NCBI GenBank assembly: GCA_963783105.1
Contig: CAWAMI010000004.1
Location: 378,992-442,991, forward strand
Source: JAVEDQ01 sp963783105
GTDB lineage: Bacteria; Actinomycetota; Actinomycetes; Frankiales; Frankiaceae
Length of the DNA: 64,000 nt
Reading direction: 5' to 3'
Below the pieces are notes generated by a model. It ran no database searches. It was not told the DNA's origin and saw only the letters and a list, made by a program, of their open reading frames with translations. The first letter of the stretch is position 1. Each line of letters begins with the position of its first letter. Shown here one piece after another: positions 24,864 through 32,726 of this stretch. Made by a program: the position numbers and the translations under genes.

Positions 24864-25163
24864 GCGTCCTCCAGCAGTGGGATCGCTGCGTTCGGTGGTT
24901 GTCGCCGGCGGGCGCCGACGACGGGTCCTCCGTAACTCATCGAACGCGGGCGAGGTGAACTCGCGGTGCGCAGCAGTTGATCTTTCGGGAACGGTTGGGT
25001 GCCGATCGCTCCTGAGCCTTGAAGGCTCCGCAGCAGTCAGTTGACCGATGCGGCGACCGTCGTCGAGGACGACGGTGCCCCTGTGCACCGGACGGCCGGT
25101 GTGCGAGTTCGCCGAGCCGCGGGCCCCTGGCGTCGTGTCCGCCCGAGTTCCTGGAGCACGTCG
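24864..25163. other. Intergenic region before the frameshifted hydrolase
   Basis: Apart from the promoter needed for the rightward hydrolase, this stretch shows no convincing gene. A somewhat AT-richer part (around 24950-25040) is the likely promoter area. Several short frames read through it but lack codon-position bias or recognisable sequence. Confidence 0.25.
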
Positions 25164-25924
25164 ATGCCCGACACCACACCGGCCCCCACCGTCGCCCTCG
25201 TCCACGGCGCCTTCGCGGACAGCTCCGGCTGGAGCGGCGTCGTCGAGCGCTGATGGCTGCCGGCGTCGCGGTGACCTCGATCTCGAACCCACTGCGGGGG
25301 ATCGGGATCGACAGCGCCTACGTGACCAGCGCCCTTGCCCAGATCCCCGGACCCGTACTGGCGGTCGGCCACTCCTACGGCGGGGCGGTGATCACCAACA
25401 GCGCGGCAAAGGCCGGCAACGTGATCGGACTCGTCTACGTGTCCGCCTTCGCGCCGGACGAGGGTGAGGTCATCCTCGACATCGAGGGCGGCTCCACCGA
25501 CAGCGTGCTCAACACCGCCCTGGTGCCCTCGCAGTACCCGACCGGCTCCGATGGAGCGACCGAGACCGAGTTCTCGATCAGCCCCGACAAGTTCCACGAG
25601 GTCTTCGCCGCCGACCTGACGGTCGAGCAGGCCGCGGTGATGGCCGCCACCCAGCGGCCGGCCTCGGCCCTCGGGTTCAGCGAGAGGAACGGACCGCCGG
25701 CCTGGAAGACCCTGCCCTCCTGGGCCGTGGTTTCGACCGGTGACCGGGCCGCCGGCTCCGACGTGGTCCGGTCCATGGCCGTGCGCGCGGGAGCCACCAT
25801 CACCGAGCACGAGGGCAGCCACGTGCTGTTCGTCGCCCAGCCGCAGGTCGTGGTCGACGTCATCCTGCAGGCGCTCGACTCGCTCGGCGCACGGGCGGCC
25901 GGGCATGCCTCCGTCGCCGGCTGA
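25164..25924 (+). pseudogene. Alpha/beta hydrolase with one-base frameshift
   Basis: The ATG at 25164 opens MPDTTPAPTVALVHGAFADS (HG oxyanion motif) and SGWSGVVER, then hits TGA at 25251. The next frame continues without a gap as LMAAGVAVTSISNPLRGIG, GPVLAVGHSYGGAVITNSA (nucleophile Ser in GHSYGG) and a late HEGSHVLFVAQP with the catalytic-His position. Adding one C in gagcgc|tgatgg restores a full protein of about 253 residues of the familiar actinobacterial 'alpha/beta fold hydrolase' type. Either a sequencing deletion or a recent mutation. Its 3' end overlaps the DUF5709 gene. Confidence 0.75.
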
Positions 25925-26384
25925 GCCGGGCGGGAACTCCGAGGACCCGGCCGAGGACGACGGCGTCCTGGACCCCTCGGACAGCCTGGCCACCGATGAC
26001 CTGGCCGCGGATGTCCTCGACACCGGTGTCGACGCGGGTGAGGGATACCGGGGTGCGACCCGCTACGGCACGACGTTCGCGGAGGAACAACGCGGAGAGG
26101 GGCTCGACGCCCTCCTCGCCGAGGAGGAGCCCGAACCCACCGACGACCCGCCGTGGACCGACGAGAACCAGCCCGAGGACCTCGGCCGGACGCGGCAGCC
26201 GCGGGCCGGCCGGTTGGTGGACCCGGAGGACCCGGAGGACCCGGACGACCTCGGCCCGGCCTCCGACGCCGACCGGGGCGTCGGCGAACTCGACCTCGTG
26301 GCCCGGGAGGCCGGCGTGGACGGGGGAGCAGCGAGCGCCGAGGAGGCCGCGGTGCACCTGACCGACGACCCGCCCTACCGATAG
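25905..26384 (+). CDS. DUF5709 acidic protein
   Basis: A 159-residue, strongly acidic, disordered-looking protein. The core DPSDSLATDDLAADVLDTGV, then YGTTFAEEQRGEGLDALLAEE, matches the actinobacterial DUF5709 family; the end has DPEDPEDPDDLGP and AVHLTDDPPYR. Function is unknown. The ATG at 25905 lies 20 bp inside the end of the upstream hydrolase in another frame. It is followed closely by the cupin gene, so they may be cotranscribed. Confidence 0.72.
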   Translation: MPPSPAEPGGNSEDPAEDDGVLDPSDSLATDDLAADVLDTGVDAGEGYRGATRYGTTFAEEQRGEGLDALLAEEEPEPTDDPPWTDENQPEDLGRTRQPRAGRLVDPEDPEDPDDLGPASDADRGVGELDLVAREAGVDGGAASAEEAAVHLTDDPPYR

Positions 26385-26400
26385 GGATCGGAGACAGCCC

Positions 26401-26772
26401 ATGTCCGTGTCGCCCACGCCGAGTACGCAGCCCGCGGTCGACGCCCTCGACGGGAAGCTGCGGCGCACCGAGATCCAGCACCTCTCGTCGTCCATTGCGG
26501 GACGCGAGATCGTGCAGGTGCTCACCGAGATCCCTGTCGGGGTCGCATCGGGCTGGCACTTCCACCCCGGCGAGGAGGTCGGCTACATCGTGGCGGGCAC
26601 GGTCCAGATGCAGGTCGAGGGGGCGCCGACGCGCATCCTGCACGCCGGCGACGGCTTCCTGATCCCGCCGCGGACACCACACGAGGCGCTCGACCTCGGG
26701 CCCGGGACCGGGGTGATGCTGTCGACGTACGTGGTCGAGGTGGGGGAGCCGCTCACGACGCTCGTCGGCTGA
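26401..26772 (+). CDS. Cupin-domain protein
   Basis: A 123-residue single cupin. Motif 1 is WHFHPGEEVGYIVAGTVQMQ with His-x-His and Glu metal ligands; motif 2 is HAGDGFLIPPRTPHEAL with the fourth His. Proteins of this size are small metal-binding cupins, often isomerases or sensors, and no substrate can be inferred. ATG at 26401 follows gggatcggag. It ends 138 bp before the tandem-HTH gene. Confidence 0.83.
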   Translation: MSVSPTPSTQPAVDALDGKLRRTEIQHLSSSIAGREIVQVLTEIPVGVASGWHFHPGEEVGYIVAGTVQMQVEGAPTRILHAGDGFLIPPRTPHEALDLGPGTGVMLSTYVVEVGEPLTTLVG

Positions 26773-26910
26773 GCCGGTCACGGTCCGCACGGTCCGCCGC
26801 CTCGAACCGTGCGTTGTGACAAGCGGGAGCCCCAGAGGGATCGCCGCAGCTAGGTCGGCGGGCGTACGGTCACGCCGTTCGGGGTCAGCAGCGCCCCCGG
26901 GGGGAGTGCC

Positions 26911-27402
26911 GTGACGGGTCGAGACGGTCGCCAGACCCCGAAGCCCCCCACGCTCGGACCGGCGGTGCTCACCGCGCACGAGCGGGAGGTCGTCCGTTTG
27001 GCCGCGGAGGGTCTCACCAACAAGGAGATCGGCTCCCGGCTGTTCCTGTCGCACCGCACGGTCGGCGCACATCTGTACCGGGCGTTCCCGAAGCTGGGCG
27101 TGACCTCGAGGGCATCCCTGCGGGACGCCCTCACGGCCATGACCGCGAGGCGTCCGCGGAGAATCACGGGTCCGATGAGGCCGGGTCGACCTTCTCCCAC
27201 TGCGACGGCGTTGCCGGCGCTGACACCGCGGGAGCGCGTGGTCGCGGACCTCGCGGCGGCCGGGCTGACCAACAAGCAGATCGCGCAGCGGCTGGAGATG
27301 TCGCCGCGGACCGCGGGAGCGCACCTCCGCCAGGTATTCCGGAAGCTCGGGGTGCCGAGGCGTGCCGGCATCCGCGACGGGCTCGCCGCGGCCGCCGAGT
27401 GA
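26911..27402 (+). CDS. Tandem LuxR-type (GerE) helix-turn-helix protein
   Basis: A 163-residue protein made of two GerE HTH domains and almost nothing else: LTAHEREVVRLAAEGLTNKE...RTVGAHLYRAFPKLGV (about 20-65) and LTPRERVVADLAAAGLTNKQ...RTAGAHLRQVFRKLGV (about 102-148). They are about half identical, suggesting internal duplication. No receiver, sensor or ATPase domain is present. Two linked DNA-binding domains could bind direct repeats as a monomer, or this is the duplicated tail of a lost LAL-type regulator. The GTG at 26911 lies in a GC-rich context; its stop overlaps the next frame (GTGA). Confidence 0.75.
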   Translation: MTGRDGRQTPKPPTLGPAVLTAHEREVVRLAAEGLTNKEIGSRLFLSHRTVGAHLYRAFPKLGVTSRASLRDALTAMTARRPRRITGPMRPGRPSPTATALPALTPRERVVADLAAAGLTNKQIAQRLEMSPRTAGAHLRQVFRKLGVPRRAGIRDGLAAAAE

Positions 27403-28333
27403 CAAGGATGATGACTGGACCCTTCGGGGACATCCGCCAGGTGCCCGCCGGCGACCTCGACGTCGGCTACGCCGATGTCGGCCCGCAGGACGGACCGGTC
27501 GCCGTGCTGTTGCACGGCTGGCCCTACGACATCCACACCTTCGCCGAGTGCGTGCCGATGCTCACGGAAGCCGGCTACCGCGTGATCGTGCCGTACGTGC
27601 GCGGCTTCGGTTCGACCCGCTTCCTGTCCGCCGGAACGCCGCGCACCGGCCAGCAGTCCGCGCTCGCGGTCGACACCGTCGCGCTGATGGATGCGCTCGG
27701 CATCGAGCGCGCCGTCTCGCCGGAGCGGATGGGGAGCGGACCGCGGCCGTCGTCGCCGCCCTGTGGCCGGAGCGCTGCCGCGGGCTCGTCCCGGTGAGCG
27801 GATACCTGATCGGCTCCCCGTCGTCCGGGGCGCTGCCGCTCCCGCCTTCGGCCGAGCGACTCTGGTGGTACCAGTACTACTTCGCGACCGAACGTGGCCG
27901 TGCCGGATACGACAGGTACCGCGAGGATTTCGCGAGGCTCATCTGGCAGACGGCCTCGCCGGAGTGGCACTTCGATGATGCGACGTTCGCCCGCAGCGCC
28001 GCCGCGTTCCACAACCCCGACCACGTCGACATCGTCATCCACAACTACCGATGGCGGCTCGGGCTCGCCTCGGGCGAGCCGCGGTACGACGATCTCGAGA
28101 GTCGGCTCGCGGTTGCGCCGGCGATCTCCGTGCCGACCGTGACCCTCGAGGGCGATGCGAACGGCGCCCCGCATCCGGAGCCGAGTTCGTACGCCGGCAA
28201 ATTCTCGGGCGCCTACGAGCACCGGACGGTCCGCGGCGGGATCGGGCACAACCTCCCGCAGGAGGCCCCGGACGCATTCGCTCGGGCCGTGTTGGAGGTC
28301 GACCACCTCGCCGCGAGGCGTCGGCGGACGTGA
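27399..28333 (+). pseudogene. Epoxide-hydrolase-like alpha/beta hydrolase, frameshifted at the nucleophile
   Basis: The N-terminal part (DLDVGYADVGPQDGPVAVLL, HGWPYDIHTFAEC, then VPYVRGFGSTRFL and ALMDALGIERAV) is a clear alpha/beta hydrolase of the haloalkane dehalogenase/epoxide hydrolase type. The frame breaks near 27725; the other frame resumes as LAGADGERTAAVVAALWPER and runs to 28333 with WWYQYYFATERGRAGYD and GGIGHNLPQEAP (catalytic His). The usual nucleophile motif G-x-DWG is spoiled: the DNA reads gcggatggggagcgg, consistent with about three small deletions. Nonfunctional as written. Confidence 0.72.
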
Positions 28334-28346
28334 GTGGCGCCTCGCG
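28312..28346. terminator. Weak inverted repeat between convergent genes
   Basis: cgcgaggcg (28312-28320) and cgcctcgcg (28338-28346) are perfect 9-bp arms with a 17-base spacer. They span the end of the hydrolase gene and face the leftward VOC-GNAT gene. Possibly a bidirectional terminator. Confidence 0.35.
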
Positions 28347-28388
28347 AGACGGGGCACGCCACACCGTCTGAGGTGGTCCGGGGCTTGC

Positions 28389-29326
28389 TCAGATGCCGAG
28401 GACGAGCCACACGCGGTCGAGCAGGGGGAGCCGTCGATCTCGGTTCCGTCCGGATAGCCCTTGTCCGGGGAGAAAGCGTCGCGCTCGACCGACGAGAAAC
28501 GGAAGCCGCAGCGCTGGTAGAAGCGGAGGTTGCCGACGTCGGCGGCGGCCGTGGCGACGACCATCTTCGTGGCGCCCATCTCGGCTCCCCTTCCCAGGCC
28601 GGCCTCGACCAGGGAGCGGCCGATGCCGGACCCGCGGTGCCGAGCGTCGACCGCCAGTTCTTCAGCTCCACCGGGTCGCGGTCCTGACGGCGGATCATCG
28701 ACGACATCCTGCTCCGGGACGCGAACGACGACTACGACGCCCGCGTCGAGGTAGCCGTCGAGCTGGCTCGCCGAGTCCTCCGCCTCCTCGAACAGCCCGC
28801 GCAGGACCGTGCGGTCGCCGGAATAGCCGTCGATCAGGACGTCCCGGGCTCCGGGAGGGGGCGTCACGTCGGACTTCGGATCCTCGCTCGGTTCGGGATC
28901 GCGCCCGAAGACCCACGGCGCGAGAACGACGTCCCGGCCGTCCGGGTCGCGGTAGCTGAGGGCGCGGTTCGCGGCCCAGTAGGGGTGGGGCGCGTCGTCG
29001 GGCATGTGTCCGACGTGCCGCAGACGCGCCTCGGCCACCGCGACCGCGGCCGCATCGTCGAGGTAGAGGACGAGCTGGTCGAAGGAGCCCGCCGCGGCGG
29101 CACCGCCTCGCGAGCGGATGATCTCCATCTCGGTTCCGGCGTCGGGCAGCCCGAAGACCGTGCCGTCCTCGTCGAAGCTGTCGGAGAACTCGGCTATCAC
29201 CGGCAGCCCGAGGACGTCCCGGTAGAAGGCGATGGTCTGGTCGTAGTGGCTGCTGGCCCGCGCCCACCGCAGCGCACCGGGGCGCAGGTGCCGCGGCCAG
29301 GTCGTTCGGGTTCGGGTGTCGGTCAT
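28389..29326 (-). pseudogene. VOC (glyoxalase-like)/GNAT acetyltransferase fusion with frameshifts
   Basis: The ATG at 29326 follows ggagggagaa. Residues 1-135 are a VOC/glyoxalase-bleomycin-resistance domain (ASSHYDQTIAFYRDVLGLPV...YRDPDGRDVVLAPW). A linker leads to a GNAT domain (VLRGLFEEAEDSASQLDGYL, ELAVDARHRGSGIGRSLVEA, NLRFYQRCGFRFSSVERDAF). Near 28650-28720 the reading slips to another frame (DRDPVELKN) and back; near 28424-28428, in a run of five G, loss of one base removes the proper end LLDRVWLVLGI with its stop at 28389. At least three small indels, so not translatable as one protein as written. Confidence 0.7.
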
Positions 29327-29463
29327 CCGCGTTCTCCCTCCGAGTCGGGGAGTGGGACGCCGATGCTGACGCACGCGAGAGATCAACACCGGCGGAACAG
29401 CGTGAGGAGGCGAAGAGCCAGGTTTCTTCGAGGCCGAGGGCTGACCCGGTTAGGTTTCGTCCC

Positions 29464-30066
29464 ATGCCCACCGGACGTCTCGAAGCGTTCAGCGACGGCG
29501 TCATCGCCATCCTGATCACCATCATGGTGCTCGAGCTGCACGTCCCGGAGCAGACGACCTGGGAGGCGGTGCGCGACGAGCTACCGGTGCTGCTCAGCTA
29601 CGTCTTGAGTTTCGTCTACCTGGGCATCTACTGGACCAACCACCACCACATGATCCAGGTGACCTCGCGCGTCGACGGGGCGGTGCTCTGGGCGAACCTG
29701 CACCTGCTGTTCTGGCTCTCGCTGGTGCCGTGGGCCACTGCATGGATGGGCGAGCATTCCTTCGCCACGCTGCCGACGGAGCTGTACGGCGTCGTGCTGC
29801 TCGCCGCAGCCATCGCCTACTTCATCCTGCAGTCCGTCATCATTCGGCTGCAGGGGGACGGCTCCATCGTCGGACGCGGTGGGCGTGACGTGAAGGGCAA
29901 GCTGTCTCCGCTGTTGTGCCTGCTGGGCATCGCTCCCACGCCGGTCAACCGATGGCTCGGCGTGGCTCTCTACGTCGTGGTCGCCCTGATGTGGCTGGTG
30001 CCGGACCGGCGGATAGTCCGGGTCGTGAGCGCGAAGTCAGACCTAAGGGGCATTGGCGAGAGCTAG
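29464..30066 (+). CDS. TMEM175 (DUF1211) family potassium channel-like protein
   Basis: A 200-residue membrane protein with about six helices. The N-terminal signature is GRLEAFSDGVIAILITIMVL (R-x3-FSDG-x2-AI), the pore-lining motif of bacterial TMEM175 K+ channels; a second conserved stretch is LGIYWTNHHHMI (W-x2-HH). Bacterial members have one such repeat and act as tetramers. It should conduct K+ across the plasma membrane. It stands alone; the ATG at 29464 is preceded by a short AT-richer segment (ggttaggtttcg). Confidence 0.87.
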   Translation: MPTGRLEAFSDGVIAILITIMVLELHVPEQTTWEAVRDELPVLLSYVLSFVYLGIYWTNHHHMIQVTSRVDGAVLWANLHLLFWLSLVPWATAWMGEHSFATLPTELYGVVLLAAAIAYFILQSVIIRLQGDGSIVGRGGRDVKGKLSPLLCLLGIAPTPVNRWLGVALYVVVALMWLVPDRRIVRVVSAKSDLRGIGES

Positions 30067-30099
30067 GCAGGATCCGGGCCTATCCGTCAGCATGACAGC

Positions 30100-30879
30100 G
30101 TGGGGGAGTTGGACCGGCGTCGGCTGCTGTTCCTGGCTGCGGGAGCGGTGGGTGTGCTCGGCCTGGGCGGCACGGTCGCGTCCGAGCAGACCTTCAGCTC
30201 CTCGACGGGCGCCCCCGCCCGACCGGCGATCCCGCGGCCGCACCCGGGTGCGCCGAGGCTCGTCGATCACATCCCCGGTCCGACCAACCGGATCGCGCTG
30301 ACCGTCGACGACGGGTACTCGAGGGAGACGGTCGCGGCCTACGTGCGGTTCGCCCACGACTCGGGAATCCACCTGACCTTCGCCCCGAACGCCGCCTTCG
30401 CGGCTCAGTGGGAGCCGCACGCGAAGACCCTGCGGCCGCTCATCGACGCGGGCCAGGTGCAGATCGCGAACCACACCTACCACCACCTCGACCTGCGCCG
30501 ACTGAGTCCGGAGCGGGCGCGCGCCGAGATCTCGACCAACGAGGCATGGATCAACAAGACGTTCGGCGTGACGTCACGCCCGTGGTTCCGGCCGCCGTAC
30601 GGGGGACGGAGCCGCGCGACGGACGACCTCGCCGGGGAGCTGGGCTTCACGAGGATCCTGTTGTGGAACGGCGACCTCGGCGACGCCTTCGTCATCAGCC
30701 CGACGACGCTCATGACCAACGCCCGGCGGTACCTGCAGCCGGGAACGGTGATGCTCGGTCACGCCAACCATGCGACGGTCACCCGCCTGTATGACCAGTT
30801 GGTCGCGCTCATCCGGGAACGCCACCTCGAGCCGGGCACGCTCGACGAGGTCTTCGGGACCAGCCGGTCCGTCGGCTGA
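30100..30879 (+). CDS. Secreted NodB-type polysaccharide deacetylase
   Basis: A 259-residue protein with a Tat-like signal (DRRRLLFLAAGAVGVLGLGG). The NodB domain has motif 1 TVDDGYS (D70, D71), motif 2 NHTYHH (H125-x3-H129 zinc ligands) and motif 3 RPPYGGRSRATDDLA. The end holds GTVMLGHANHATV in place of the usual second-His region. It should remove N-acetyl groups from envelope polysaccharide such as peptidoglycan or chitin-like glycans outside the cell. The GTG at 30100 is used because the twin-arginine lies right after it. Confidence 0.85.
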   Translation: MGELDRRRLLFLAAGAVGVLGLGGTVASEQTFSSSTGAPARPAIPRPHPGAPRLVDHIPGPTNRIALTVDDGYSRETVAAYVRFAHDSGIHLTFAPNAAFAAQWEPHAKTLRPLIDAGQVQIANHTYHHLDLRRLSPERARAEISTNEAWINKTFGVTSRPWFRPPYGGRSRATDDLAGELGFTRILLWNGDLGDAFVISPTTLMTNARRYLQPGTVMLGHANHATVTRLYDQLVALIRERHLEPGTLDEVFGTSRSVG

Positions 30880-30889
30880 TGGGCCGGTC

Positions 30890-31069
30890 CTACGCCGCGG
30901 CAGGCTGAATCGCCAGGAGCAGCGTGCGAATGGTCTCGCGCTCCTCACGAAGTTCCTGCCGCACCCGCGGCGTATCCGTGTGCCGGATCTCGCTCGCCAG
31001 GTTGCCGAGCCTCGCCTCGAGGACCTCTCTCAGGACCTCGGCCTGCGCCTCGTCGAGCTCGATGACCAT
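30890..31069 (-). CDS. Small conserved hypothetical helical protein
   Basis: A 59-residue helical protein, MVIELDEAQAEVLREVLEAR, then LGNLASEIRHTDTPRVRQEL and REERETIRTLL. ATG at 31069 follows aaggaggag closely. This pattern (a two-helix hairpin with RHTD between) is frequent among actinobacterial hypotheticals; no function known. It converges with the deacetylase. Confidence 0.72.
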   Translation of the reverse strand: MVIELDEAQAEVLREVLEARLGNLASEIRHTDTPRVRQELREERETIRTLLLAIQPAAA

Positions 31070-31181
31070 GGCTCCTCCTTCGCTCGGGGTCAGCGTCGTC
31101 CTGCTGCTGAGAACTCGCGATGGGCGAAAGTCCTCTTCACCGAGCCGAAGGCAACGATCTCGACGCCGCGCCACACCCTCG

Positions 31182-31637
31182 TCAGGGCTCCAGTTCGAAC
31201 CACACCCGCTTGCCTCCGGCTGCGGTCGCCTGCCAGCCCCACGACGCGGACATGGCATCGACGAGCCAGAGTCCACGACCACTCACGGCCTCGACGTCCA
31301 TCTCCTGCGGCTGCGGTTGGTCCGCCGAGCTGTCCTCGACGGAGACTCTGACGTGGGGTAGCGCGGCGTCGATCTGCAGGACCAAGGGGGACTCCGTGTG
31401 CAGAACGGCGTTGGCCACCAGTTCGCTGACCAGAACGAGCGCTGTGTCGACCGTCTCTGCGGGAAAGCCCTCGAGAGCGCTGCGCAGCAGCCCACGCGCG
31501 AGCGCCGGGCTCTGCGGGCTGTCCGGCAGCGCGTGCCCGGCCTCTGGCGCATCCAGCCCGCCGCTGACCTGTGCAGCCGCGGAAGGGAAGGCGCCGTGGC
31601 CCGGTCCGGCTCGTGAGGAGGGGGGTGGTGCAGTCAC
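31182..31637 (-). CDS. RsbW-like ATP-binding protein (HATPase_c_2)
   Basis: A 151-residue GHKL ATPase of the anti-sigma kinase group. ALARGLLRSALEGFPAETVD leads into TALVLVSELVANAVLHTESP (N box ELVANAVLH), VRVSVEDSSADQPQP (G1 region, with D-x-S rather than DxGxG), and SGRGLWLVDAMSASWGW (G2). Such stand-alone proteins bind and phosphorylate anti-sigma antagonists. The G1 box is degenerate but the N and G2 boxes are good. It stands away from the main rsb locus at 47-57 kb. Confidence 0.83.
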   Translation of the reverse strand: MTAPPPSSRAGPGHGAFPSAAAQVSGGLDAPEAGHALPDSPQSPALARGLLRSALEGFPAETVDTALVLVSELVANAVLHTESPLVLQIDAALPHVRVSVEDSSADQPQPQEMDVEAVSGRGLWLVDAMSASWGWQATAAGGKRVWFELEP

Positions 31638-31706
31638 CGGTCTGCCCTCGCGGAATCCTGAGTTTCGGTTGCCGCGCGAGGACCAGACCCGGCCTTGTCA
31701 GGCCCT

Positions 31707-32012
31707 CTATCTTTCCGGTCTGACCGGTTCCAATCCGACCGGGGGGCGTGGAATGGCGGACCGCGACGAACGATTTCGGCGCAGATCCTGATCAGCCGCT
31801 GCCGCCTGATCAGCCGCTTCCGCAGTCGTCTCGTGTCCGAGGACGATGGTCTGGATGACGCGGATGATCCGGTCGAGGTCGTCGACGGCGTCGGTGAGCT
31901 CGTCGCGGGTCCGGGTGTCGGAGCCCGGCAGAAGTGCCTGCATGTGCAGTCCAGCTCTGAACAGGTCCTGGATCACGGCGTCGGCGTCGGCGTCGGCGTC
32001 GGTGCCGGCCAT
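31707..32012 (-). CDS. DHp-helix-like fragment, possible remnant of a histidine kinase
   Basis: A 101-residue frame whose middle, AVIQDLFRAGLHMQALLPGS, then LTDAVDDLDRIIRVIQTIVLG, closely resembles the dimerisation helices (HisKA_3) of DevS/NarX-type kinases (normally RVIQDLFATGLQLQ...DAVDDLDxTIREIRxTIF). The expected phospho-acceptor histidine, sensor domain and ATPase are absent. The start is an in-frame ATG at 32012 followed by a DADADADA repeat. It may be a decayed or mini protein; the N-terminal frame further upstream does not look coding. Confidence 0.4.
   Translation of the reverse strand: MAGTDADADADAVIQDLFRAGLHMQALLPGSDTRTRDELTDAVDDLDRIIRVIQTIVLGHETTAEAADQAAAADQDLRRNRSSRSAIPRPPVGLEPVRPER
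31977..32000. repeat. (GGCGTC)x4 microsatellite
   Basis: Four perfect copies of ggcgtc in tandem encode the Asp-Ala repeat at the N-terminus of the DHp-like fragment on the other strand. A hexanucleotide tract like this can change length by slippage without shifting frame. Confidence 0.7.
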
Positions 32013-32291
32013 CCGCGTGCTCTCGGCCCGGAGAACGCCTGGTCGACGCCGCCCACCGTTCGGCAGGTCGCAATCCACTCCCGTGGGCGGGGCGGTGACG
32101 GCAGGGGTCGGCAACCCGGGACCCCGAATGTCGTCTCGCCGATCCCGAAGCAGGACCTCGACCTGACCTGCACGTGGTTCCGTCATGCATCTCGCCGCCT
32201 CGGCTCCGAGTCCGCACTGCGAGGACCACGAGGTCCGGATGCTCCGGGCGCGTCAGACGTTGAACAGTGTTGCACGCCGAGGCGCTCGCGG

Positions 32292-32726
32292 TCAGCTGTC
32301 GAGCGGAACGACGGCGGGTGGCAGGGCGATCGCCGGCAGCAGATCGGTGAGCAGCTGACGGACACGGGCGTCGATGTCGGCCACGATCCGGCGGATGGCG
32401 GCGGGGTCGCGGCCCTGGGGGTCGTCGACGGGCCAGTCCTCGTAGCGGGCGCCGAGGTAGACCGGGCAGGACTCACCGCAGCCCATGGTGACGACGGCGG
32501 TGTAGCGGCCGTCCGGGTCGAACGGTTCGGGCGTCTCCCGGCTGGTGTCGAGGCCGAGATCGGCAAGGACGGCGGCGACCTCGGGATGGATGCCATCGCC
32601 GGGCTCGGAGCCGGCGGAGGCGACGTCGACGGCGCCGGCGGCGTAGTGCTCGGCGAGGACCTTGCCGGTGACGGACCGGCCGGCGTTCTTGCGGCAGGCG
32701 AACAGGATGCTCGGCTTGGTGGTCAC
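32292..32726 (-). CDS. arsC: Arsenate reductase, low-molecular-weight phosphatase type
   Basis: A 144-residue LMW-PTP-fold arsenate reductase. The P-loop is CRKNAGRS (C11-x5-R17), followed by SAGSEPGDGIHPEVAAVLAD, then VVTMGCGESCPVYLGARYED and WPVDDPQGRD. The additional cysteines near residue 80 fit a thioredoxin- or mycothiol-linked mechanism. It reduces arsenate to arsenite for export by the adjacent Acr3. GTG start at 32726 overlaps the acr3 stop by four bases and follows ggagaacggcc. Third gene of the arsI-acr3-arsC operon. Confidence 0.9.
   Translation of the reverse strand: MTTKPSILFACRKNAGRSVTGKVLAEHYAAGAVDVASAGSEPGDGIHPEVAAVLADLGLDTSRETPEPFDPDGRYTAVVTMGCGESCPVYLGARYEDWPVDDPQGRDPAAIRRIVADIDARVRQLLTDLLPAIALPPAVVPLDS

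Noticed and set aside
25435..27405. Leftward 656-codon frame over DUF5709, cupin and tandem-HTH genes
   Set aside because: No motif; it is a by-product of GC bias with the real genes on the plus strand.
31977..32000. GGCGTC repeats considered as a CRISPR or iteron array
   Set aside because: Only four copies of a hexanucleotide with no spacing, inside a reading frame encoding Asp-Ala.
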